From positions 1 to 34,250 of IMG/VR virus record IMGVR_UViG_3300035670_000770: a DNA stretch of 34,250 bases. One strand, written 5' to 3'. A program made the position numbers and the translations under genes. Shown piece after piece: positions 24,101 to 30,116 of the stretch. The stretch comes from a virus. Position 1 is the first letter of the stretch; each line of letters opens with the position of its first letter. Under the pieces are notes generated by a model. The model was not told where the DNA came from. It did no database searches and saw only the letters and a list, made by a program, of their open reading frames with translations.

Positions 24101-26211
24101 GAAGATCTGTCATTAATAGTTACCAATTGATATGTTACGATATTTTTCCCCTCAACACTGGTAACTTGAGCATTAAATCCATTGCCTAGATTTCCATCGT
24201 TGTTTATTACTAATTTATCATTTACTTTATAATTTATTCCCTTATTTTCAATGATTACTGAGTTGATCTCGCCATAATTGTATTTTTTTGCAGTTAAAAC
24301 AGTTTTGTTTAATTTGTATGTTGTTTCTGGATTTAACTCAAAAACATCAGTGTAGTATAATGATCCACCATTAACGATGACAGGTTGAGATGGTAACGCA
24401 TGTAATCTAAAAATAATAGGAGATGTATTTCTATCTCCATTTACATATCCTTTGATGAAATAACTTACTTCTCCAGCAGTTAAACACTCTCTACCATATA
24501 AAAACACGTTGGTATTTGCATTTATTGTCAGTGACCCAGTAGTTGTCAAAGTACAATTTATAAACTGAGTAGATGTTCTGCTTTCATATTGAATAATTTT
24601 ATTATTTACAAATAATCTTCCTTTCTTTTGTGGAAAATTAAATGTACTATCTACCGTAATTGTAGAATTAGATGAATTTGTTACTACAGTCGATTGAGTG
24701 GCAATAGTTGAAGAAGGTAAGTATAATTTGTTGTAATTTAATTTACCATCAATCTCAAATTCATATACATTATCTCTTACTCGTGTAATTTCAGAAATAT
24801 CTAATGAAGTTCCTGGAATTTTATTTGTAAGATCTCTTGATTGCACCAATTCAATAAAGTTAACATTATCAAGATCTTTTATTGAACTATAATCTTGCAG
24901 TAATTCACATCTAATTATTTTCTTTTCATAATATGTAGCAGAAGAAGGTTTAATTAGATAATTTTTTGGATACTCTACTTCAGGATCTTGTGAAATAGTT
25001 TCAATGGATGGATTTCCTTCTTTATTGATATCTGTAACTGGATATGCTTTTGCAATAAATGATCTTGGGGCTTCTTCACCTTCTCCAATGATTCTATCGC
25101 CAATTCTAAAATAACCAACAATATCAGTTAATAAAAGTTCGTCTGCTCTAGAATCCCAACTATCTACTCTTGCAGTTCCAGTTGTAACGCCATTCGCATT
25201 TTGATTGATTATTTTCTGTCCTTGTGTGAATGATCTATCTCTAATTCTTGCAGTGATTGGACCAATATAATTTTGTCCAGCATTGACAACTTGAACGGAT
25301 GTAATAGTTCCAGCTGAAGTCATTCCAGTGACAATCATTTCAGCACTTGTTGGAACTTGATTAAGTTGATTAGGCGATCCAGTTCCAGAACCAAGAATAT
25401 CAATTATTGGAGGAGATACTAAATTTGACAAATTATCTATTTCATAATAATAATTAGATCCACCAGAAACTAGTTGAAATCCACTAATACCTCCATCATA
25501 ATTTAAAATCTCAATCTTTGCATCTCTTCCACCAGGAACGAGTTTTAATTTCAGCTTCTTATCATTAAATAAAATTCGGAAAAATAGCTGATGCGATTGC
25601 TCACTGCCTTTTGCTAGATAAAAAGATTTAATATTTTTTAAGAATGATGATATATTAAGTTCTTCAGTTAATACTTCTGGTAATGATGGTGATATTTCTG
25701 ACCTAATTCTTCTGAGGAACTCCATAACAAAGGAGTGTCCAATATTAATAACTTTTGAATGAATAGTATGTTGATCTGCTGCAGAACCAGTATTGTATGT
25801 AATTTGATTGAATGGACTACTTTCCAATACAAATGCACTAGTTCCCCTAACACAATCTACAAACTGAGTCTGAGTTTTTGTCCTGTAGAATATAATTTCA
25901 TCATCAATAGATACATACCCATTCTTTTCTGGAAACCCAATAGTGCTATCTACAGAAATTGTAGTATCTGAAGCACTTATTGTTGCGGATAATAATGTAG
26001 ATTCAATTAACTTGTTTGGATGATAATACCCAATATTGTAATATTCAATGAAATTTTTTACAATGTCTAGATACCCATATCTAGACTCTTGAGATTCGTA
26101 ATATGAACTTAGAAAAGATACAAATTTTGGATTATTTTCTATTACAAAAGATGGAAGTTGATTTTCAATTAATGTAGAAATATCTACAATCTTTTCCTTT
26201 AAACTGTTCAT
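18184..26211 (-). CDS. gp7: Giant baseplate wedge protein gp7
   Basis: The 2675-residue protein has a gp7-type N terminus (residues 1-60, with NNPKFVSFLSSYYESQES; later VMEFLRRIRSEISPSLPEVL and YLAKGSEQSHQLFFRILF). T4 gp7 has about 1032 residues, so this one is much larger. A 'STIxVDSTxxFPxxxG' module at about 81-125 recurs at about 505-555. Several GGxNY/GxGY modules lie between about 240 and 900. A tandem array of about 14 beta repeats spans about 1235-2380, and the C terminus returns to GxGY modules and ends in a DIIEYTNI...GCTR segment. It starts in an ATGA overlap with gp6. No frameshift is seen. Gp7 links the wedge to the hub periphery; the array probably forms an extended arm, by inference. 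Confidence 0.88.
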   Translation of the reverse strand: MNSLKEKIVDISTLIENQLPSFVIENNPKFVSFLSSYYESQESRYGYLDIVKNFIEYYNIGYYHPNKLIESTLLSATISASDTTISVDSTIGFPEKNGYVSIDDEIIFYRTKTQTQFVDCVRGTSAFVLESSPFNQITYNTGSAADQHTIHSKVINIGHSFVMEFLRRIRSEISPSLPEVLTEELNISSFLKNIKSFYLAKGSEQSHQLFFRILFNDKKLKLKLVPGGRDAKIEILNYDGGISGFQLVSGGSNYYYEIDNLSNLVSPPIIDILGSGTGSPNQLNQVPTSAEMIVTGMTSAGTITSVQVVNAGQNYIGPITARIRDRSFTQGQKIINQNANGVTTGTARVDSWDSRADELLLTDIVGYFRIGDRIIGEGEEAPRSFIAKAYPVTDINKEGNPSIETISQDPEVEYPKNYLIKPSSATYYEKKIIRCELLQDYSSIKDLDNVNFIELVQSRDLTNKIPGTSLDISEITRVRDNVYEFEIDGKLNYNKLYLPSSTIATQSTVVTNSSNSTITVDSTFNFPQKKGRLFVNNKIIQYESRTSTQFINCTLTTTGSLTINANTNVFLYGRECLTAGEVSYFIKGYVNGDRNTSPIIFRLHALPSQPVIVNGGSLYYTDVFELNPETTYKLNKTVLTAKKYNYGEINSVIIENKGINYKVNDKLVINNDGNLGNGFNAQVTSVEGKNIVTYQLVTINDRSSIKFTTSNDHGLTIGDKVKFNNFLTTQTVYSVISNTEFAIENLSNLTNLNIAGLTYITNSKTASGSIDKITITNRGKNYTKLPEVIEFVTENGYGALVQLNSDNIGELNNFQYSSIGNELIGNKLTQYPVVIPTTAKIINNFQIASILVVNGGLNYNPTTDVVKVNGAVNPYCEFNIITSSGIITEVQVIRGGFNFSSIPTITIDSAFGAGVVLEARIKRKILEENDVLSFGSFESGNICKVVHFDVPSSSVEYYVISGNISNNDIIYTKDGNVYGNIVSIKTASAYCTPSPYASYSYKFLDNFGFVSDSTQRIIDSNYYQDWSYTLVSQRNTSEWKNQVIQNTHPAGYKVFGKYRIENSKKLFERQEDSFNSSVLFKATLSNVAGLNLKLSSCNTQTVYVDNYSAFSIGDFVFGNFSGAVGLIVSIKDNYIEIQSLNNKSLILNEYLFTVSRNFASLGIADTNLYFIFYSGILQKPGSSYYISNSNFIPTFNLNSSDEIIAHELDTEFTIVDYIVDGNKLALVKDNLSFIPNSYENILISINGVIQAPTYTLSGNTITLSQTIQSSDSVFILYHEQLKALTFSGSGTNYSINYSPSSSCNLLLFANSVSQSQLLTDFSVAGNQIVLSESVASSDIFGWYIDETISCYIIDPVTVNTNKILQLNNCTIKKVTQYIESNSVKTPDSVYKITKNLLDGTVYSGTDNNTVYGLDTKFKYTSPEYSTSYVEVLNKITFNGSSKTFNLTYADGLPYVPVNGESSLLVTINNEVLDHDQYSLTGSSITFVQTYISTDTCTVIDFNSKYLANTTNLKSAILDRLNVSQNSSRKTFNLSDRGVPQYVTNIADIFTIKNGILSKPTSQSHVINNNKITFTVAPNLSDVVKLAYFNRQLEPEKTKNVLLDSFTCLDGIQDTFPISIDGILFAPISAQHLIVIVSGVHQKPGIDFTITGSSIQFASPLLAEDQVFVYYSYDGLNQNFAIDSFRMYDGTETRFGLTSNYISSSVYSSSHLQVIKNGLYQYPELDYTIEGLVNARNIKFTIPPVLTDAINITNYSAQDLVNITDRFTQLNPSSLQYTSQSPIVDTTVFLVYVNGVLQVGNSWSFNSGTNVLSFANFVSLTLDQVCILAFTNAKRVIDPITFAIGTNTYNLTINGSVITTDLPVSKSDLILSLNGTDIINPSLYTISGSTVTLLDPSLISGDVIYIYQIGSFSYQTEIIDNLNDDYSKSTYKLQVDYKSFNAPSVSDILVLRNGVVQNPTEDFTITNGSITFTTNITADDDIYLDYRHGSSEIAISNISGVSITLSTTILPSQYKDLVLYINGVPQFYENNFTISGNVVTLSSLVTIDSIFAILYAPITYIDSLDNCPDGVRTKFRLLYNDQNLISSDIIEDADVLVSVNGVIQYPGVQYTISANRGQIEFLIAPQKTDDIFMIRMYDNKVINLTSVSGSTTVYDLSHPISSPDQENLVIFSNNTWKFNELTDYTYTTTSRITLASTNTSAYVFGIKFAGIFHLLDQINTPYNGVTTKFNLFLDEENFVSPGTIENNSTPSDSSIIVVKNGKILDPGIDYTLIGDIKSQINFTIAPIQSDIISVKCVGSFTKLLSITSGFGGKVYNLKNQTNSPYYPNAVINRPRPHENQIVVIKDGNIQSPLYDYYIDNNQLIFNSNITATKLVVLDFKGTSEDMKVDNVMYQVNVGDQIFIGGETTSRTVTEIVSSTVLKTSPYTGTSSTGFVATGVSINGKLSEIIITNGGTGYRHPVILRTIGSGYGAKATAPVNYKLGGKIESPVTIQYPGYNQYAPQRIVPTSYIFAETQTPLSTSSITIGTKLTSNITATTEIIPVANAQNFEESDITINITSSSGSSATFRPFISNGRVRKVQVLTQGIGYDDRDVELTVIGGGGSGCVLNPVLDAMGRVTSVEVKNSGEGYDTFRAIISTDIIEYTNIVSNELVGCTRLSSSTTHNQGDIIYFDKFI
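19072..22505 (-). repeat. Tandem array of ~14 diverged ~80-residue beta repeats in gp7
   Basis: Each unit contains a core [ILV]-x-V-x-x-N-G-V-x-Q-x-P, then D-[FY]-T-[IL]-x-G followed by [ST]-I-x-F/L and D-x-[IV]-x-[IV]-x-Y. Examples are ILISINGVIQAPTYTLSG, DILVLRNGVVQNPTEDFTIT, DVLVSVNGVIQYPGVQYTIS and SIIVVKNGKILDPGIDYTLI. Units are separated by about 80 residues. Boundaries are approximate, and repetition is at protein level only. Confidence 0.8.
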
Positions 26212-28388
26212 GAGCAGGTATCTGGAATAACTGGAGTGAAGTCTTCAATATTTTGATCTGGTGGTGGGCAACCGAGCTGAATGAGTCGTTGCTCACTTTC
26301 ATTATCTGTAAATCCTTGAGCAGAAATCTTATCATATATTTTTTGACATTCATCAATAAAGTCAGTTGGCTGCTCTACCGTAACGCTTCCATCTGGATTT
26401 GTAGTAGTTGCAGTTCCATCATCGGCCACAGTAGTGATACTTCCATCTGGATTTGTAACAGTTGTTCCAGGAACATTTGTTACGGGATCACTTCCAAATG
26501 GATCTCCAGAAGGAGCTGGGCTTGGAGCTAATGTAGATGGAATTGGTAATGGCTGAGTAGTATCAAAATCATCTGGTGTAGTTGCATTAACATCAATAAA
26601 TTCAATATCAATTAATTCTGTGGTGGGATATGTATCTGCACCAGTTGTGATATCGGCATTTTCTGGAATAACGTAAATATTTATTGGGGTATCTTGGCAG
26701 GAGGTAATAGAAAATTCCACTTCTCCAGTTTCATAATTGATAGTTCCAACTATACCAATAACTCTTTCTCTAGTAGTTAATAGGTAAATGTTATTATCTT
26801 GATCACACCCAGAAAAATCATTTCCAAATGCACCCAAAAATACTGGTTCATTGAAACCTTTTAAGCAAAATGGATCACTAATTAAGGTATATTTTGTTTG
26901 AATATTATATTTTAATTTTGTGTAGAAATTTAACTTATATCTGTAAAATATATTTTCAACTAATGTAACTGATCTCTTGAATAGTGCCTTTAGAACAACA
27001 AATTTAACAGTTGGATCAATATCTCTAAGTAAACAAATTATTTTAGATGAAGAGAACACTCCATTAAAATTTTTAAACTCATCATCTAGATTATAGTCGG
27101 CAACAATTTGTCTAACTGCACTAATTAAGGTTGATGTATTTTTTCTAGACTTAGCTTCATCAAAAATAATCTTAATGTATAGGTCAATATAAAATGCTAT
27201 TGCATCCTCGATGACTGGGGTGATAGAACCTACTGTATATGGTTGAATTTCGTTTTTAATTCGCCTCTTTTCTATGGTTGAGATAGTAGACCCAACTTTA
27301 GGCTTAATAGAAATGAAAACTTTGCCATATTCTGGAGGAGACTTAGTTTCTCCACCTACAACACGAACCAAATCTGCATTTGGATAGATATTCTGTAAAA
27401 TACTTTCATAATCACTAACAACTACAGCTCTTTGCTGTGCAGCATAATAACGTGGTGCTCTGTATTTAATGGATTTAATTGGTTCAAATTCAGATCCGCC
27501 ATCTGTTTTGGTTGCTAATGCAGTTGGAACCACATTTACTGTGCCAATTGGAGATGGAGCCCCAAGATTATATCCAATTGCAGACCCAACAAACTTTAAT
27601 TCTGATGCAGAAATGCTATTTGACTGTGAACCACTGGATACAATATAGTTTATGATGACAATTTCTCCATTTTGGAGTTTTCTACCAATTACATCGTCAC
27701 CAAATATAACTTCATATTTTTGATCTTGGACTTCTTCTACGAAAAAAATTCTATCTGCAGCACCAACCCCAACAATACTGAGTTTTCTCTGATATTCTAC
27801 CTCTAAGTTTGTTGCTGGGTCTGAAATCACATAAACTTTGATAGACTCTGCATCAACGTAATTATTAGGAACAAAAAATCTTTGATTTTCATTAGATTCA
27901 TCTACAGTGTATCTAATTGAGAATTCAGCACCTTCTTGGACTTCTACATTCTCAAAAGTTACACTGTTATTTCCTTGAGTATCTTTAGTGATCTCTTCTC
28001 TAAGAATAAATGTATAATTTTTACTATTCTGGGTTACTGAAAAAATAGGTCCTGGGGTTAAATTTACCGACTGATATTGTGAAACGTTATTTACAGTAAT
28101 ATTGTAGCTAATTTTGGCAGATGTATATGAATTTGGAGTATACCCAAGTCTCTTTGCATGTGAAACTACATTATCACGAAGAACTGCAGTGTCTAAATTT
28201 AGTTCATTTGCCGCCATATTGATGTTATATGACGAATACATGCTATTATAGGCCAATACGTCCACCAACATGGACAAGTTAGACCCCTCAAAGTCGTAAT
28301 CTTTGAAGTCAGTTTTTGTTTTGATGTAATTTTTAATGGATTCTCTGATTTGATTAAATTCTAAAGCAGAGATAGTAGGTAGTTCCAT
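26208..28388 (-). CDS. gp6: Baseplate wedge protein gp6, with repeat-rich C-terminal tail
   Basis: The N terminus (LEFNQIRESIKNYIKTKTDF, then FEGSNLSMLVDVLAYNSMYS and AANELNLDTAVLRDNVVSHA) and VFGDDVIGRKLQNGE are classic gp6/J-like baseplate protein. Two gp6 copies per wedge form the ring core of the baseplate. It has 726 residues against 660 in T4. After about residue 600 comes a Pro-rich linker (PLPIPSTLAPSPAPSGDPFG), a twofold NPDGS[IV]T repeat and a Cys-containing tail (ECQKIYDK, LGCPPP, DTCS at the end) that does not look like gp6. The gene starts three bases after gp25 and ends in an ATGA overlap with gp7. Confidence 0.94.
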   Translation of the reverse strand: MELPTISALEFNQIRESIKNYIKTKTDFKDYDFEGSNLSMLVDVLAYNSMYSSYNINMAANELNLDTAVLRDNVVSHAKRLGYTPNSYTSAKISYNITVNNVSQYQSVNLTPGPIFSVTQNSKNYTFILREEITKDTQGNNSVTFENVEVQEGAEFSIRYTVDESNENQRFFVPNNYVDAESIKVYVISDPATNLEVEYQRKLSIVGVGAADRIFFVEEVQDQKYEVIFGDDVIGRKLQNGEIVIINYIVSSGSQSNSISASELKFVGSAIGYNLGAPSPIGTVNVVPTALATKTDGGSEFEPIKSIKYRAPRYYAAQQRAVVVSDYESILQNIYPNADLVRVVGGETKSPPEYGKVFISIKPKVGSTISTIEKRRIKNEIQPYTVGSITPVIEDAIAFYIDLYIKIIFDEAKSRKNTSTLISAVRQIVADYNLDDEFKNFNGVFSSSKIICLLRDIDPTVKFVVLKALFKRSVTLVENIFYRYKLNFYTKLKYNIQTKYTLISDPFCLKGFNEPVFLGAFGNDFSGCDQDNNIYLLTTRERVIGIVGTINYETGEVEFSITSCQDTPINIYVIPENADITTGADTYPTTELIDIEFIDVNATTPDDFDTTQPLPIPSTLAPSPAPSGDPFGSDPVTNVPGTTVTNPDGSITTVADDGTATTTNPDGSVTVEQPTDFIDECQKIYDKISAQGFTDNESEQRLIQLGCPPPDQNIEDFTPVIPDTCS

Positions 28389-28391
28389 TTA

Positions 28392-28808
28392 TTAGCTTTC
28401 TCTTACGAGGATAAAGTCTACGGTTTGTACAACTGGAGGTAGTCCAACTATAAAATATTCTATTGATACGTCAAATTCATTGGAATTCTCATCAACATTA
28501 ACTGTAATATTCTCTAATGTGATCCTGGGCTCATATGTAAGCAGCACAGTCTCAATCTCTTCAATTAGTGAGTTTGCAGAAAATGTTGATGTTAATTCAA
28601 ATAGGTAGCTAGTTGTATCAGTTCCAATCAATGGGTTGAATAATCTTTCACCCAATTTAGTTAAAACTAAATTTTTAACTGATTGCTTGATAGCTTCCTC
28701 ATTTTTTAGCACTACAATGTCCTTGGTAACTGGATTTAGACCAAAATTTAAGCTAATGTCTTTAAAAGACCTAGAAATTTTGCCTAATTCTTGAGAAACG
28801 GTGGACAT
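28392..28808 (-). CDS. gp25: Baseplate wedge protein gp25
   Basis: The 138 residues match the GPW/gp25 family: FKDISLNFGLNPVTKDIVVL, then NEEAIKQSVKNLVLTKLGER and LFNPLIGTD, with IEETVL-type helix (residues about 80-92) and a terminal strand pair. Length agrees with T4 gp25 (132). It binds the gp6 dimer and nucleates sheath assembly in contractile systems. In T4 gene 25 lies away from 6-8; its place immediately before gp6 is usual for many other contractile phages. No obvious ribosome site lies in the 26-base gap upstream. Confidence 0.95.
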   Translation of the reverse strand: MSTVSQELGKISRSFKDISLNFGLNPVTKDIVVLKNEEAIKQSVKNLVLTKLGERLFNPLIGTDTTSYLFELTSTFSANSLIEEIETVLLTYEPRITLENITVNVDENSNEFDVSIEYFIVGLPPVVQTVDFILVRES

Positions 28809-28834
28809 TTAGGTAAAACACTAGTAGTTATAAA

Positions 28835-28990
28835 CTATTTAGATACATCCTCAAAGTATTCACAGTAATCAAGACGATATCTTTTTGATTTTTGAACTTT
28901 TTGAGGAACGTAGTCAGTGATTAATCGAGTTGTCCCCCACATTTGCTTCATATATGTGGTATCCCTATCGGGATTTGGATGTATTGCCAT
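28835..28990 (-). CDS. Small conserved cyanophage protein, unknown (51 aa)
   Basis: I place the start at the ATG at 28990 (MAIHPNPDRDTTYMKQMWGT) rather than at 29095. A strong ribosome site GGAGA lies eight bases upstream, and a late promoter octamer at 29052-29059 would start transcription downstream of the longer start. The protein is basic and Tyr-rich with no recognised domain. As first gene of the gp25-gp6-gp7 late unit it may be a minor baseplate or chaperone component; that is a guess. Confidence 0.72.
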   Translation of the reverse strand: MAIHPNPDRDTTYMKQMWGTTRLITDYVPQKVQKSKRYRLDYCEYFEDVSK

Positions 28991-29051
28991 CTGTTTTCTC
29001 CAAAAAATGGGTCTAACAGAACTTTTAAAGGGGTTGCTATCCCTTCGGTAG

Positions 29052-29059
29052 TATTTATT
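29052..29059 (-). promoter_or_regulatory. T4-type late promoter (AATAAATA) for the gp25-gp6-gp7 unit
   Basis: The minus strand reads CAATAAATAC. The octamer contains the TAA stop codon of the 198-residue gene (29057-29055). It is 61 bases upstream of the ATG at 28990, with the GGAGA ribosome site in the leader. Confidence 0.68.
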
Positions 29060-29651
29060 GTATATAAAATCCCTTTCTATGATAGTCTGGGTCACTTATA
29101 AATTCAAATTCAGACTTACTTTCGGGAAGCTCATCATCCCATACAGGTATCGCTACAGTATTGTCGTGAGAAAAATCGGGATTTTGCCTAAAATGAATCT
29201 CTATGAGCTTGTCTCCTATGAATTCGCAGTTTATCCACTCATAAACCCCCTTTAATTTGCCCAAAACACTGGGGAAGTCAACGGTTCTATTTACCTTAGT
29301 CCAGCGATCCCATTTATACAGAGGATTGTCAGAAGATCTTTCCCCCAAAATAATTAATTTTGGTTGAGTTTTATAAAAATCGACACTCAAATGCTCACCC
29401 GTAAATACTTCACACCAAAATTCTCCAGGGTGAAAGTGCTCAGTTGAGTTATCTATCCATTCTATTCTTGCATATCTGCCCATTCCCATGAAATTTGAAA
29501 TTGGACGCACACAATAAAAATCGGGCTTAGGAACTTGTAGTCCAATGGGACCACAAATATAACCTAAAACCCGACTAAGTATTAATTTATCGAAGACCCA
29601 AAGATCTTCAGGATGACATTCTTTCCAGATTATGTCATCCGATATAATCAA
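29055..29651 (-). CDS. Unknown 198-aa protein with TTG start
   Basis: No named family is recognised. The protein is soluble and rich in Trp, Asp and aromatic residues: DDIIWKECHPEDLWVFDKLI at the start, FHPGEFWCEVFTGEH at about 75-90, and HFRQNPDFSHDNTVAIPVWD near the end. No signal or membrane segment. The reading frame is open upstream only to a TAA at 29685-29687 with no ATG or GTG, so the only reasonable start is TTG at 29651, overlapping the stop of the preceding gene as TTGA. I associate similar proteins with cyanomyovirus hypotheticals near the PAAR gene. A virion-assembly role follows from location only. Confidence 0.72.
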   Translation of the reverse strand: MIISDDIIWKECHPEDLWVFDKLILSRVLGYICGPIGLQVPKPDFYCVRPISNFMGMGRYARIEWIDNSTEHFHPGEFWCEVFTGEHLSVDFYKTQPKLIILGERSSDNPLYKWDRWTKVNRTVDFPSVLGKLKGVYEWINCEFIGDKLIEIHFRQNPDFSHDNTVAIPVWDDELPESKSEFEFISDPDYHRKGFYIQ

Positions 29652-29791
29652 CGACCTTGACCTCGGTATGCTTTCTTGCGACCATTACGACTTGAAGCAG
29701 AAAGTCGAGTGTTCTTTGAACGACCTTGACGAGTCATCTTGGGATTTCCTGGGGTGTAACCAGACTTGCTGAAGCTAGGTGATTTTGCCAT
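29648..29791 (-). CDS. Very basic 47-aa protein, unknown
   Basis: The translation is MAKSPSFSKSGYTPGNPKMT, RQGRSKNTRLSASSRNGRKK, AYRGQGR. It has about 13 Lys/Arg and no Asp or Glu, and is rich in Ser, Gly and Asn, so it should be disordered and bind nucleic acid or an acidic partner. It starts one base after the PAAR stop (TAACATG) and its TGA overlaps the next gene's TTG start. Tight coupling on both sides supports a real gene. I recall near-identical small proteins in other T4-like cyanophages. Confidence 0.78.
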   Translation of the reverse strand: MAKSPSFSKSGYTPGNPKMTRQGRSKNTRLSASSRNGRKKAYRGQGR

Positions 29792-29792
29792 G

Positions 29793-30116
29793 TTAGTTCA
29801 CAAATACGTTGGTGGGAACAGGTAATATTATACGTGGTGAGACGGTATTTGTCAAGTCCCCTACGTGCCCAGATGGTCTTCCGTTAACAAAGACCTTGCT
29901 CGGTGCAATGATGGTCCTTGCAAGAGGAGCACAGCTCGTGTCTGGACACACTGGGAAGCCTGGTGCAGGGGTTAGAACGTCTCCTGCCTTGGCTCGGGGT
30001 CTTCCATTGGCAAATACCGTGGACACGATGGGAGTCACAATATTTGGTGGATAGACGCAGCATGATCTAAATGAAATCGAATCTGGATTTCCTAATGCTG
30101 CTATTGGTCTTGTCAT
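29793..30116 (-). CDS. PAAR-repeat membrane-puncturing tip protein (T4 gp5.4-like)
   Basis: The 107-residue protein has PAAR-type repeats: VFANGRPRAKAGDVLTP at about 34-50 and VFVNGRPSGHVGDLTNT at about 75-91. It contains metal-ligand candidates C19, C20, C57, C62 and H84. PAAR proteins form the metal-bound conical tip on the central spike of contractile tails, as T4 gp5.4 (97 residues) does. It starts in an ATGA overlap with the 1082-residue gene, suggesting that the two products are made together. No N- or C-terminal toxin extension is present. Confidence 0.92.
   Translation of the reverse strand: MTRPIAALGNPDSISFRSCCVYPPNIVTPIVSTVFANGRPRAKAGDVLTPAPGFPVCPDTSCAPLARTIIAPSKVFVNGRPSGHVGDLTNTVSPRIILPVPTNVFVN

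Noticed and set aside
18184-26211. Possible CRISPR-like or DNA satellite repeat in gp7
   Set aside because: The repetition is at protein level with diverged codons; there are no identical repeats and spacers.
26678-26685. AATAAATA inside gp6 as a promoter for gp7
   Set aside because: It lies within coding sequence about 470 bases before gp7, which is already coupled to gp6. In an AT-rich genome this is likely chance.
28835-29095. Longer 86-residue version of the 51-residue gene
   Set aside because: It overlaps the 198-residue gene by 41 bases, lacks a ribosome site, and begins too close to the late promoter; the internal ATG has GGAGA at the right spacing.
29809-30054. Plus-strand open frame opposite the PAAR gene (and other plus-strand frames, such as 32345-32956 and 1103-1459)
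   Set aside because: They mirror real minus-strand genes, have no family features or ribosome sites, and run against the operon.
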